Below, in pieces: positions 24,257 through 36,549 of a DNA stretch of 64,000 nucleotides. Under the pieces are notes generated by a model. The model saw only the letters and a list, made by a program, of their open reading frames with translations, was not told the DNA's origin and made no database searches. A program made the position numbers and the translations under genes. Each line of letters starts with the position of its first letter. Position 1 is the first letter of the stretch. The stretch spans positions 372,001-436,000 of the forward strand of contig VJWN01000010.1 of the NCBI GenBank assembly GCA_007644065.1, written 5' to 3'. Origin of the DNA: Margaritispora aquatica (lineage: Eukaryota > Ascomycota > Leotiomycetes > Helotiales > Discinellaceae).

Positions 24257-25467
24257 TTAAATTCCTCGACCCCACTCCTCGTACATATATGCACCATAAG
24301 GCACATCAAAGTAGTTATTATCGCCCGCCATGTCGAGAAGAGCAAGGCGCTTCTCAATCATATTTGCTTTGACCTGCGATCCATCAGTTACACAATTTTA
24401 CATCTTCGCTTGTGTGAGAGACTTGATCGCGGGAGAAAAAAAAAACCCAACACGGGAATAGAATAGTATTATTCCAATCCACATCAAAAGAATCAGTAAG
24501 ATCGGCCTCTAGATTTCTAAGCATTTGAAAACGAAATAAAAGAGAAAAACACTGACCACACCCTGCAACTCCACAAACCTCGCTCCCAACTCCTCTACCA
24601 TATCCTCGACCCTCCACCTTTCCACACTCTCTTCACACCTGGGCACCCTGCCGCCACTCTCCAGTGGCGTATGCGTAGCTAGATACGCAATAAAGCGGTC
24701 ATGGGTACTTGTCCATGTTGACGGGAGCCCGATGCACGATGGGATCTTGCGAGAGACGAGCTCGGTGCCCGTGGGTCGCGTGTAGGAAGTCCGGGGCTGT
24801 GGGGTGGTTGAGGTGTTAGGTAGTTGGTTTATAGGGGGTGGGATGTGAGGATGTAAGGAGAGAGGGGGAGGAGGGAAGGGGGAGAGGTTGAATACCTGCT
24901 CGCTTACGCTCCAGCGGGATTTATCTGTCTTTCTGGTAGTCAAGCCCTCGAAAAGAGGCGTGGTTTTAATCGATAGACTCCTATGATGACCGTGTCCATT
25001 AATTTGAGCATGAGATTGGGCATGGCCTGTCCTAATACCAGCGTCTCTCTGTCTACCCATTAGCATCAAATGTCCCCACCTCCCCAAAACAAATCCACAA
25101 ACCAACTTCCCCCTTTGCATCCTACCTACCACAATCTTATACGAAAACAAACAGGGCGGAAAGAGAAGAGAAAACTCACGACCCTCTTCCCACCTCTCTC
25201 TCTTCCCTTCACAGCCCGTCCTTCACCTTCTCCTTCCGCAAACCCCACCTCATCCCTTCCCCTCTCCCTCCCACGCACCCGACCCAACCTCCTCGCTTCC
25301 TCAATAACCTGCCTGTTAAACGCACTAATCGGGATTTTGTACCTTGCGCTTGTCCTCGTAGGGACCGGGGCAACGATAACCGGGTTAGAAATGGAAACGT
25401 GGTGAGGAGTGGAAGAGGACTGGAAGGAACTGCGCTGGCTCGAACGAGTGTGGTAATTGTGTGGCAT
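24257..25467 (-). CDS. Unrecognised five-exon protein with a possible SANT-like segment
   Basis: I do not recognise this gene, but it has the marks of a real one. Proposed minus-strand exons: 25467-25180, 25048-24896, 24796-24557, 24506-24447 and 24373-24257 (285 residues), all in phase 0. The first two introns have good signals (GTGAGT donor with TGCTAAT branch; GTATTC donor with CCTAAC branch). The third and fourth are weaker: a GTGTGG donor to an acceptor two bases upstream, or GTCTCT instead of GTTTTT, would also keep frame. Residues 1-96 are Ser/Arg-rich and basic. Exon 3 holds STWTSTHDRFIAYLATH followed by WRVEDMVEELGARFVEL, a W-led helical pattern like SANT/Myb-type DNA-binding helices. 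The last exon reads MIEKRLALLDMAGDN and ends YMYEEWGRGI. A nuclear or chromatin role is only a guess. Confidence 0.6.
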
Positions 25468-26684
25468 TTCTCTGTTCTCTGTTGTCTACTAGTATGGAGA
25501 AGACGGTTCAGTGTCAATGGTGGGAAGTGGAGTTCCTGAGTGTCTAGGAAGCTTTTCCGTATCTCTGAGGTGAGAAGAATTGGTATCTAAGCAATGCAAA
25601 AAAACAGAAAAATACCACTTGCGTTCTCGAAAATATCAGAACCAAATCAACAAGAGGAGAAAATTAGAAGGAACGGTACATTTAAAATCTTCCACTCCAC
25701 GTCCATATATCAACCGCTCACCATTGACACACACATGATGTTACGAATCACTAGTCCACACACCTGGTCATCTCACAGCACATAAGAACGCACCACATCT
25801 CACATCAACCAGGCCGTCTCTACAGCCTTCCCTTCCCTTCCCCTACTGTGTCTCTGTATCTTAGGTGCCCCTCTCACCCACTCAAGCGCTCGCGGCCGTG
25901 TAACTCGCCTCGCGGCACCTCGCAGCTGAAGCCGGCTCATCAATATGCCATAGATTAAACACGGACCGTGGAAGCCTCGTAGAAGAAAATGTTGCTTGTG
26001 ACTTTAGATTAGTCTTGCTGTTCGAGATTTAGGAGATGTAGGTATCGTGCTAGACTAGAGAGTATTCGAATTATGAATCTCACTTATTGAGAAGCTATGT
26101 CACTACTTCTGATGCTATTCAATTAAGAGGTTGGAGTTAGCGAGGAATTGTGATTGGTGCGGAAAGGAGAAGGAATAGTAAATTGTAAAGTTGAATATAG
26201 GTAGAATCGAAACGAAGAGTGTTGGCATTGGCTGTTGATGACGTCTCAAGCACATAGCACAACATAGCCTTACCTGCATAAGATCCAGCAGTCAACCGAT
26301 CGACAGAAGAATGTAACCACCCGCTCCTCACGATACAAGGCATAGGCACCTGATCACAACGCATGCATAGGCAAATCGGTCGATGCAAAAAAAGAGCCGA
26401 TCCGGGACTTGGAACAAGTCTTCCGAATTGCTCGACTGCGTACAACATTAACGGTCTTGATTCGTCGCACGACTAAGTGAGATAATGTACAGAAGCCCCT
26501 TGTTCCGCGTGTAAGTTGGTCGTACAATTCGTGCAGCCCATCAGTTTCTGTCCTGAACCCATGTTGATGAACCATTGTACGCACAAAGTATGCTATCCGC
26601 GCCTTACACTTAACCCAGAATTTCGTAGTGAACTTTTTATGAATCTATGCAAATTCCTTTGGACGCATACCCTTCCGTTGACGT
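25468..26684. other. Intergenic region between unknown gene and ADK1
   Basis: The promoter of the 24.3-25.5 kb gene on one side and the ADK1 3' flank on the other. Small open frames on both strands lack domains. Nothing else was seen. Confidence 0.5.
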
Positions 26685-27674
<990 letters not shown>

Positions 27675-28235
27675 TGTGATGTGTGATATGGACGAGAACC
27701 TGACCAAGGTGGAGATGTATGTAATGGGATGTTTTGAGGAGGATTAGAGGTATGGAGTGGAGATGTGAGGTGAACGCGACAGATTTTAATCTGGGGATGG
27801 ATTTAAAAGTAGGGAAGTGAGTTCGGCCCACTGGAGATGCTGGTTTGCCGAGCTTGCGGCTGTTTAGAGGCCGAAAGCAAACAGAGAGAGAAGTTGAAGA
27901 CGAAGGACGGATTTATCATCAGCTCAAAGCAAAGGCGAAAGAAGCCGATTATGTTTCATATAACCAATTTCTTCCTTTTGCAGAAAATGAGAATGTCTCT
28001 CTTGTCTCTCTTCTATAATTCCGATCCGATCTTTAACAAGTCCGTCCTGTCGTGCAGCTCGCTCTTTCACGAGAACTCCCATTTTCGCGCTAGCGCCACA
28101 GGTCAAGCCACACATGGACCCACTTTAGCTTTGAGAGTTGAAGCCGCGACATTGATGCGTGCCTGAGCCTGAGTTCAACATAAAGTTAGAAGAATCTCAA
28201 GAATACCATATCAACCACATCTTCGAACCGCAATC
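27675..28235. other. Divergent promoter between ADK1 and RPN8
   Basis: A 560-nt shared upstream region of two housekeeping genes. No TATA box or repeat stands out. Confidence 0.5.
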
Positions 28236-29407
28236 ATGCCTGCTACCACTGCGGAAACTCTCTCTTTCGTGTCTAGGACTGTATCAGTTGCACCACTGGT
28301 ACTCCTCTCTGCAGCAGATCACTTTGGACGTTCAGCGAAGGGCAAAAGCAAACGAGTCGTTGGTGTATTGCTAGGACAAAACGATGGAAAGAATGCGCGC
28401 GTATCAAACAGTTTTGCTGGTATGTCCCTCTCTATATTCTGCAGGCGGCAGATAGCTTGAGCAACTAGCTGACAAGCATGCAGTGCCATTCGAGGAAGAT
28501 GAGAAGGACCCTTCAGTATGGTTCCTGGATCACAACTATGTGGAATCCATGAGCGACATGTTCAAGAAGATCAACGCACGAGAGAAGCTGGTGGGATGGT
28601 ACCACTCGGGGCCAAAGCTGAGAGCTTCAGATCTGGAAATCAACGAGTTGTTCAAGAGATATACGCCCAATCCGTTACTGGTCATCATCGATGTTCAGCC
28701 CAAGGAGTCTGGCGTGCCCACAGATGCATACTTTGCAGTAGAAGAGATCAAGGATGTAGGAAAAAGAAAGATAATATTGGGCGGATTCAGCTAACAATTC
28801 CCAGGACGGAACCACCACATCCAAAACTTTCGTACACACCCCATCCATCATCGAGGCTGAGGAAGCAGAGGAAATCGGAGTTGAGCATCTGTTGAGAGAT
28901 ATCCGAGACGTGGCGGTGGGAACTTTGTCGACGAGAATCACATCACAGCTGCAGTCATTGCAAGGATTACATCTGCGGTTACGAGATATTGGCAAGTATC
29001 TTGAGAAGGTGCTTGCTGGTACTCTCCCAGTGAACCACGCAATTCTGGGCAACCTCCAAGACGTATTCAACCTCCTCCCCAACCTCTCGACACCCAAGAC
29101 TTCATCGCACATCCCCAATGGCGTCGATGCACCCTCTAAGAACAACAGCGAGCTCGCCCACGCAATGAGCATCAAGACCAACGACCAGCTGATGGCCATC
29201 TACCTTAGCAGCTTAATCCGCGCCATCACAGCTTTCCATGACCTAATTGAGAACAAGATCCAGAACCGTGCACAGCAAGAGGAGAAGGAGACCAAGAAGG
29301 ACGAGGTGAAGGACCCAAAGGAGAAGACGCTGACTCTGAACGGTGTTAATGGAGAGGCTAAGAAGGAGGCAGAAAAGGAGAAAGATGAAAAGGAGAAGAA
29401 GAAGTGA
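28236..29407 (+). CDS. RPN8: 26S proteasome regulatory subunit Rpn8
   Basis: Lid subunit of the 19S regulatory particle (PSMD7), the structural partner of the deubiquitinase Rpn11. Exons: 28236-28419, 28484-28755 and 28805-29407 (352 residues). The N-terminal MPN domain spans about 15-150: [15 protein letters not shown], then [10 protein letters not shown], then [18 protein letters not shown]. It lacks the JAMM metal-binding residues, as expected for Rpn8. The C-terminal half has the dimerisation helices ([30 protein letters not shown]). The last ~45 residues are a charged Lys/Glu tail. The second intron (49 nt) has an ideal GCTAAC branch. Length is slightly above the yeast protein. Confidence 0.96.
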
Positions 29408-29786
29408 TGATGATTTGATGTGCTTGGCGTTCAGCGAATACATGGGTGCGTCCTGGGCATGGATGGGATGAAGGGCATGTGGATGATCATGGATCAGATG
29501 TGCCATTGTACCATAGATGCGTAGCTTTTTATGATAAAGCGAACGCTTTTGCCTTGATACAGCTTGTCCCAAATTCCCCAAGTAACTGGTCCAGACTCCA
29601 AAGGCTGTCCTTATATGCTATTTCAACACCCGAAAAGCAACCTCGAAGCTAAGCCAGCTCCTTTCCTAAAGCACTGCCCTACTAAGTAATCCTACATTGA
29701 GCTTTCCTATAATCCACAACACCACGTAAACCATACGCCTTACACCCCAAACAGCATCATCACAACGAACAACCTCAACCCCAACC
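29408..29786. other. Convergent 3' ends of RPN8 and SWIM gene
   Basis: About 380 nt that must serve as 3' UTR and terminator for both converging genes. No hairpin or repeat was noted. Confidence 0.5.
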
Positions 29787-30914
29787 TCACCCTTCACAGC
29801 CTAACCCAGCCATCTCCTCCCTCCCCACCTCCCTAACCCTCACATACCGTCCTAACACCTCACCCCACCTCTCGCCCAACAAGCAAGCCAGGAGATGCTT
29901 ACACATTGGCACATTTTCCTTTCCTTCGTCCAGACTTAAACTAAGCCCACCAAACTCCCACTCCTCCTCTTCCTCTTCCTCCCTGTCCCTTCTCTCTTCT
30001 CTCCTCTCATTTCGCAACCTGACCCCCTCACTGCCAAGATCCCGCTCATCCAAACTCGCCACATCCCACGGCGCCGAGGAAAGACCAGTACCAACCCCAG
30101 TATAAAACGAAGAAGCAGAAGCAGGAAACGTAGCAAACGCAAACGCAGCACACGAGCAATTCCACGCTTCCAAACGCACCGTGTAGACTGTTCCTGCTCC
30201 TCCCGATCCTCCTCCACCACTAACGCCGCTGCTGCTTCCTGGTCTGGCGAAGCGGGATTTGGGCGCTTGGGAGGAGCGGACTTGGTGGATTTGGTTGGGT
30301 TTGGATTTGGGTTTGGATTTGGGTGGTTTGGTGTGTCTAGGCGTAGGTGATGGCGAAGAGCGTGGAGGAGAGACTGATGGCCAGGGTGGTGAGGAACCTT
30401 CTTGTTCTTCTTGCTCTTGGTGGTGTTGACTTGATGAGGTTTGCTGCTCTGAGAGATGGATATTGGCTTCCGGTGGGAGAACTGCCTGTGATTTTCCTCC
30501 TCCTCCTTCCTTTCCTACTCGCTCATCCCTATTCACATCCCCATCCGCGTTTCCACCCACATTCTCATCACCACCTCCACCAACACACCCTCCTTCCCCC
30601 ACATCCTTCCCATCCACACGCTCCACAACCCTAACAACCAACCCACGATCCAGCAAATCCAACGCTTGCAACAGCATCGGCGGCGGGAAAACGACATGCA
30701 TAGTCGCCAGTAAGGCTTTCTGCTGCTGGGAGATGGATTTCAGTGGATTTTCCGTGGTGTCTGGATGTTGATTTATTGGCTGATGGTGGGTTTGTGGATT
30801 TGGATGAGATTTTGGTTGTGGTTGTGGTTGAGTAGTGGATGAAGATGAGATTGAGGTGGTGAGGGTGTTGATGAGAGAGGTGAGGAATTGGCGGGATGAG
30901 GGGAGAGTCGCCAT
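29787..30914 (-). CDS. sws1: SWIM zinc-finger protein, Sws1/ZSWIM7/Shu2-like
   Basis: An intronless 375-residue protein resembling the SWIM protein of Shu complexes, which promotes Rad51-dependent recombination. The N-terminal helix region reads LLATMHVVFPPPMLLQALDLLDRG. A strongly acidic/Gly-rich and Ser/Pro-rich disordered segment of about 125 residues follows. The SWIM signature is then split: TVRLEAWNCSC gives the CxC, while the CxH is MCKHLLACLL about 75 residues later. The insertion between them is longer than in a standard CxCx(n)CxH motif and has an acidic run (EEEEEEWEF). The family call rests on the helix block plus both metal-ligand pairs; orthology to Sws1 rather than another SWIM protein is inference. 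The open frame has simple-sequence runs that create long shadow frames on both strands. Confidence 0.8.
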   Translation of the reverse strand: MATLPSSRQFLTSLINTLTTSISSSSTTQPQPQPKSHPNPQTHHQPINQHPDTTENPLKSISQQQKALLATMHVVFPPPMLLQALDLLDRGLVVRVVERVDGKDVGEGGCVGGGGDENVGGNADGDVNRDERVGKEGGGGKSQAVLPPEANIHLSEQQTSSSQHHQEQEEQEGSSPPWPSVSPPRSSPSPTPRHTKPPKSKPKSKPNQIHQVRSSQAPKSRFARPGSSSGVSGGGGSGGAGTVYTVRLEAWNCSCAAFAFATFPASASSFYTGVGTGLSSAPWDVASLDERDLGSEGVRLRNERREERRDREEEEEEEWEFGGLSLSLDEGKENVPMCKHLLACLLGERWGEVLGRYVRVREVGREEMAGLGCEG

Positions 30915-31210
30915 CGCTGTGTTGATGCCTGTAGTGTTTGTAGGCCTTGGACCTCATCAATTAATTAGTCGTTAATGGCTCTCGCCTGTAGTTTTGAGAA
31001 AGAGATGATGCCAGAAATGTTTGGGTGATGGTGAGTGTTTGTGCTTGATACGGGATGAGAATGGGAACTTGAAGATGAAGTCGGTTCGCTCGCTTAGAAA
31101 AATCACCCCTTTCCTCCAACTCATTGTCATGATAACCTGATTGCAGGCAGAACTTTTGGAATTCTTATTGTACTTTATGATTTACAGGTAGATTTACAGC
31201 ATTTTACATA

Positions 31211-32554
31211 TCATACCCACGCCTTTGGTTCCCTCAGAACATCCACTAGTCTCTGTTCCCTGCTCCCCTTTTCGGGCTCATGCATGTACTGCCATCTGGC
31301 CGTTAGTGGCAAACTCATCAGAATACTCTCCACCCTCGCACTAGGCGTATTCAATCCAAAAGCTGTGCCTCTATCATGAACCAGGTTGAATTCTACATAT
31401 CGACCTCTCCGAATTTGCTGCCATTCCTTCTCTTTTGCAGTGTAAGGCATGTCTTTCCGCTTGTTGATGATGGGGATGTATGATGGAAGGAATGCCTTCA
31501 GACAACTTTGCGCGAAGGCAAATGTGTTCTCCTGGTCCTTCTCCTGCTCATCAAGATCATCAAAGAAAATTCCTCCAACGCCGCGTGTTTCGCCTCTATG
31601 CTTGTTGTTGAAGTAGTTGTCACACCATAGTTTGAAGCGTGGGTAATAGTCCTTGTCATGCTTGTCGCAAGCCTTCTTTATCGTCTTATGAAAGTGAACT
31701 GCGTCTTCATCGAATAAATAACTTGGGGTGAGATCCGTTCCGCCTCCAAACCACCATGCGTTTGAGCTGCCATCTGGATTTGCCGTTTCGAAGTATCGGT
31801 AGTTGAGATGAACGGTGGGTGCCATCGGATTTATTGGATGCAGAACCATGCTGAGACCTGCAGCAAAGAAGTCCAGTGATTCGACGTTTGGATCGATGGC
31901 TTTGTGATTCACCCTCATCTTCTCGATAGCTGGGCGGGGCAGAACTCCATAGACAATGCTGATATTAACTCCGGCTTTCTCGAAAACGTTTCCATCTTGC
32001 AAGACACTGGATATGCCTCCACCTCCGTTCTCTCTCGTCCAGGTGTCGATTCGAAACTTCTTGCCATCCACCTTCTCTAGTTCTGCCACAATCTCTTTCT
32101 GTTGCTGCTTGATGAATTCCTCCATCCGCAACCTCATTGGTGACGATTCATGTACTCCCGATTCCCTCTTGGTCAATTCATCGCGCTCAGCGATGCTAGG
32201 CGCATCCAGTTTCTGAGGTTCATCCGTAACCTATCTGACATCAGCTCATGTTCCGGGATCCTTTCCTCCGACCGGTTGAGCTACCATTGAGTATATCATA
32301 GCTCCAATGAACACAATTCCAACGGCAATTCTTGTCTTGGGAAAGAGAACTCCACGGCTCATAGGATTATGGCTTGAGTTAGGATCTGGTCTCTGGTTTG
32401 CGTAGCCTCTCCTCGTTCCTACTGAGCCCAATCGTACGTTATTATTGCCTGCTGTGCGATTTGACCAGATTCCTCTTGTTCGCAGAGATTGCGCAGCTCG
32501 ATTTTGCACCTGTGGAAGATGCACCGATCGTAGACATGGTCGAAGAGAAGACAT
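31211..32554 (-). CDS. HEM13: Coproporphyrinogen III oxidase, mitochondrial-type
   Basis: Oxygen-dependent oxidative decarboxylation of coproporphyrinogen III to protoporphyrinogen IX in haem synthesis. Exons: 32554-32285 and 32230-31211 (429 residues). The catalytic domain is complete: MRMEEF-type start, [34 protein letters not shown] and the signature [20 protein letters not shown]. The first exon encodes a 90-residue leader rich in Arg and Ser without acidic residues, plus a hydrophobic span ([15 protein letters not shown]). This fits a presequence and inner-membrane sorting anchor for the intermembrane space; the budding-yeast enzyme lacks it and is cytosolic. The donor could instead be a GTCGGA 12 nt later, which adds four residues in frame. 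Confidence 0.93.
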
Positions 32555-34571
32555 TGTATATGTAGGTAAGACTCGACCTCCTAGAATGCCCGAACTATCG
32601 TACAGTGAACATAAGACCACAATCGGGGCACGTCCAATCGAGTTGAAAAATGAGTGAAGTAGAAAATAATAAGACCAGGAAATGGACGATGGGTTGATTT
32701 GTGAACCGATTTTATTGAGTTTGGTCCGATATTCACGATTATATCATGATTGAGCAGGGGTGAGGTCCCCGCTGGTGGCCTGAGGAATGAGACGCTTACC
32801 ATTAGGCAAGAACCTTTGGCTGGCTGCGAAGCGACCTGAGCATTAATTGATCAAGATGTTTATTTCTCCCTTGAACGGATGGCCATATAATATTACGATT
32901 AGATTGCTAGAGAAACCTCGATTGTTGATTTTACATCAGGAGGCAGGAACCGGGAACGAAATGTAGAATGTTGCTCTTGATCAAGTCAAATTGAATCTTG
33001 CTCCAGCTTCTCAGCTACAATCTAAACTTCTATTGACCACTTCAAACTTTTCATATTGAATTCGAATAGCTTTGGATAATAATGAAACCAAAGTTGACGA
33101 CAGTATTCCTGACATGACTTAGTAATCGTTTGTGAAGCAAGGACGCTTTGTCTCCTTTCTCCAGAGAACATATGATATAGTTGCAAAAATTTCGAAGAAT
33201 TTGCACGACCAAAGTGTTATTGGTGAGATTCATTAAGGCTATAGACGCAGATGTCTAGATTGAGCTGGAACATCCATTTTCATCATGGCTAGCAGCAAAG
33301 AGTCGTAGTGGATTTATGTTAGGAGAGAGACACATCCAACATAGCACGACTTGAACGTATTGTGAAAGCCAATACAACAAAATACCTGATCCTGAAGATG
33401 AATTTGCTTGGGTCCTTTGCAACCTATTTCATCTCCATTCACTTCCGCTTTACTGTTGCAGCTTACCTTTTGCCTCAAATTCCGTAAGCGAGGTAAAATG
33501 CATTGAGCGATCGTCTAAAATAAGAAGAATTCAACAACAATTAGCTCCCGATTTAAGCTTGAATTCTCACGCGGGAAATAAAAGATCGACATATAATGTT
33601 ATTAAAAGACAAACAATACGTTAGAACGACTGCTTGGCCACAAAACAAACTCGCAGTGACGCACCCTGCCAAGCTGTTCTAAGACAGTAATGCAGGTACA
33701 ATATGCAAACTTGGATGTAAGATTACACACTTAACATATGACAAGGCCACAAAACAGGATGTAACAAACAAGCGGAACACTACTAGGCAAACATCTCGAC
33801 TAACGGGAGAGTATTAGTAACCGAGACCACCAGTTAGTGTTTCTTTGTTTGAAGAGAACTTGAACACAATTGAATCATACAAATTTATAAACGGAGATGA
33901 CATCCAGAAACAAAACAGGGGTGTTCACAAGAGTTGAGATTTACCTGAAGACATAAAGAATAACTTGTGGAAACTATGCCAAGGCAAATCTTATATCTCT
34001 CTTTGTCTCCTTGGGAGCTGCTTCGGGAAGTATTATACTTGATTCCTAAGCTTTTGACAAGTTCTGTGACAAGCACGGCAAGTTACGAAGGGACAGAGAA
34101 AAGTGACCTTGGAGGATGACATTAGAAATCCAAAGTTGAACATGACCTTCAAATGACCCCCCAATTCATCCAATGTATCCAATTCATCCCCTCTGCCGGT
34201 GACTCCCGAGGTGACCAACCAACCTGGAATGATTCATCCAATCATGTGCCCATCTATTTCCAGCTGCCTAATCACCACGTGAGCTGGATTGCTGATTGCT
34301 GATTGCTTACCTAAATAGCCACCTCCGTTGTACCTACCTACTTTACTCTTACCGCCCATACAAATACCCAGCTTACGGAAGGTACCTTAGTTGGTTAGCT
34401 TGCTTCGCCCCGCCATTCGATAGTCCCAAGGCTCCCGACCTCTGACTACATTCCATCATCATCCTTACGACATAAAGACCACAACCATAAACCACAACCA
34501 CCATCCACCACCAACAACATCTACGAACAACAACTTCAATCTTCAAACCTACACCCAAACCATCATCCAAA
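32555..34571. other. 2-kb AT-rich intergenic region upstream of ATG8
   Basis: The HEM13 and ATG8 promoters, separated by AT-rich sequence at about 32850-34100 without open frames of interest. A CACGTG motif lies about 290 nt upstream of the ATG8 start, and the leader just before the ATG is ACC/CAT-rich. No RNA gene was recognised. Confidence 0.5.
34276..34281. promoter_or_regulatory. CACGTG E-box upstream of ATG8
   Basis: CACGTG followed by A (CACGTGA), about 290 nt upstream of the ATG8 start codon. bHLH factors bind this core; use by a nutrient or stress regulator here is inference. Confidence 0.4.
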
Positions 34572-35356
<785 letters not shown>

Positions 35357-36549
35357 GCGATCCACAATCCTCTACATATCCTCAAGGGCTTCTTTCACGG
35401 CGTTTTGGACCACGGCTAGGGGGGTTGCAACTGTGACAGAATGGGGTTACTTCTGCTTTCCGGTTGCGCCATATCGTTCTTCATTCGATTCTCTCTAGAA
35501 TCATCTCTGTACGATCCTCAATCAACAAACCAGTGGCAGTTTTTCCATTCTGTTCTCCTTGCTCGGACATGCGCGAGGCATTAGGATTCATCATATGGCA
35601 GCCTAGCGGAGGCGGGAATTTCTGCCGGACAAAACGGAGGTCGCAGGCCGTTGAGATTGCGATTTGCGTGATGGAATGAACTGGGCTTTGTTTCTGCACA
35701 CGGCCGGGTGACTTGAGAATAGGTACAATGCATACTTTCTGCCATCATATTACATTCGCCCTGCGATATTGATTTGTTGTGAGATCTATGCGGATGTTTG
35801 ATTTCAAAGCAAGCATATATTGGACCATGCTCGGATACCAAATTGTTTGCCCCTGGATGTGTAACCAGCAGGCAACATCTGCATGCGCAGCAGCCTGGAG
35901 ACCGCCTTCTATGTTCTCGTACCTTGCATCGCGCCCACTAGTAAAGCCATAGTATTGGACGACTTTTCCTTAATGTGTAGATGGTACAATGACGATGGAC
36001 ACGTGAATCAGGAAACACTTCACCTGTGATTTCTCTTTCTCTCTTCTGTCATTCCCTTCCTAAGGTACCTTTTTGGTCCAGAGCTTTAGAGTCAACCCAT
36101 TTATGATTATTTATTCCCCCACCTCTTTGAGTGCATCAAGTGAGTAAGTGGACAAGAAAGACAAAAGACAAAAGACAAAATTAAAACGATAGTCTGTCTG
36201 TTTAACTCAGCAACTTGAATGAAAACTGATGAAAAAGACACTCCAGTGAGGGAGGGAGGGAGTTCAGCACATCATATTAGAATGATATTTATTACTACGC
36301 CGACCACCCTGTAGGCATATATACATACAATGTAACGTTTGACAATAGAGCTTTGCTCATTCAAAGTTCTGGCCCTCTTCCTCCTTCATGATAAAGTAAG
36401 GTACCACCACCATACGTCCTATTAATACACTGATCGTAGTGAATACAGTCCCTCATAATAAACTTCCCGACAACACACTCCGTGGCAAGACAACATTGAT
36501 AATACTCTAACCATCGCCCTCCTGAAAAAGAGGTTCTCAAACCATACAC
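35357..36549. other. Convergent intergenic region downstream of ATG8
   Basis: 3' UTRs of ATG8 (+) and the 1191-residue gene (-). It contains an AGACAAA repeat near 36155-36180 and a GGGA run near 36249-36263. No gene is supported. Confidence 0.5.

Noticed and set aside
29936..30634. Frames on both strands within the SWIM gene
   Set aside because: Shadows of Pro/Ser/Glu-rich simple sequence in the real gene.
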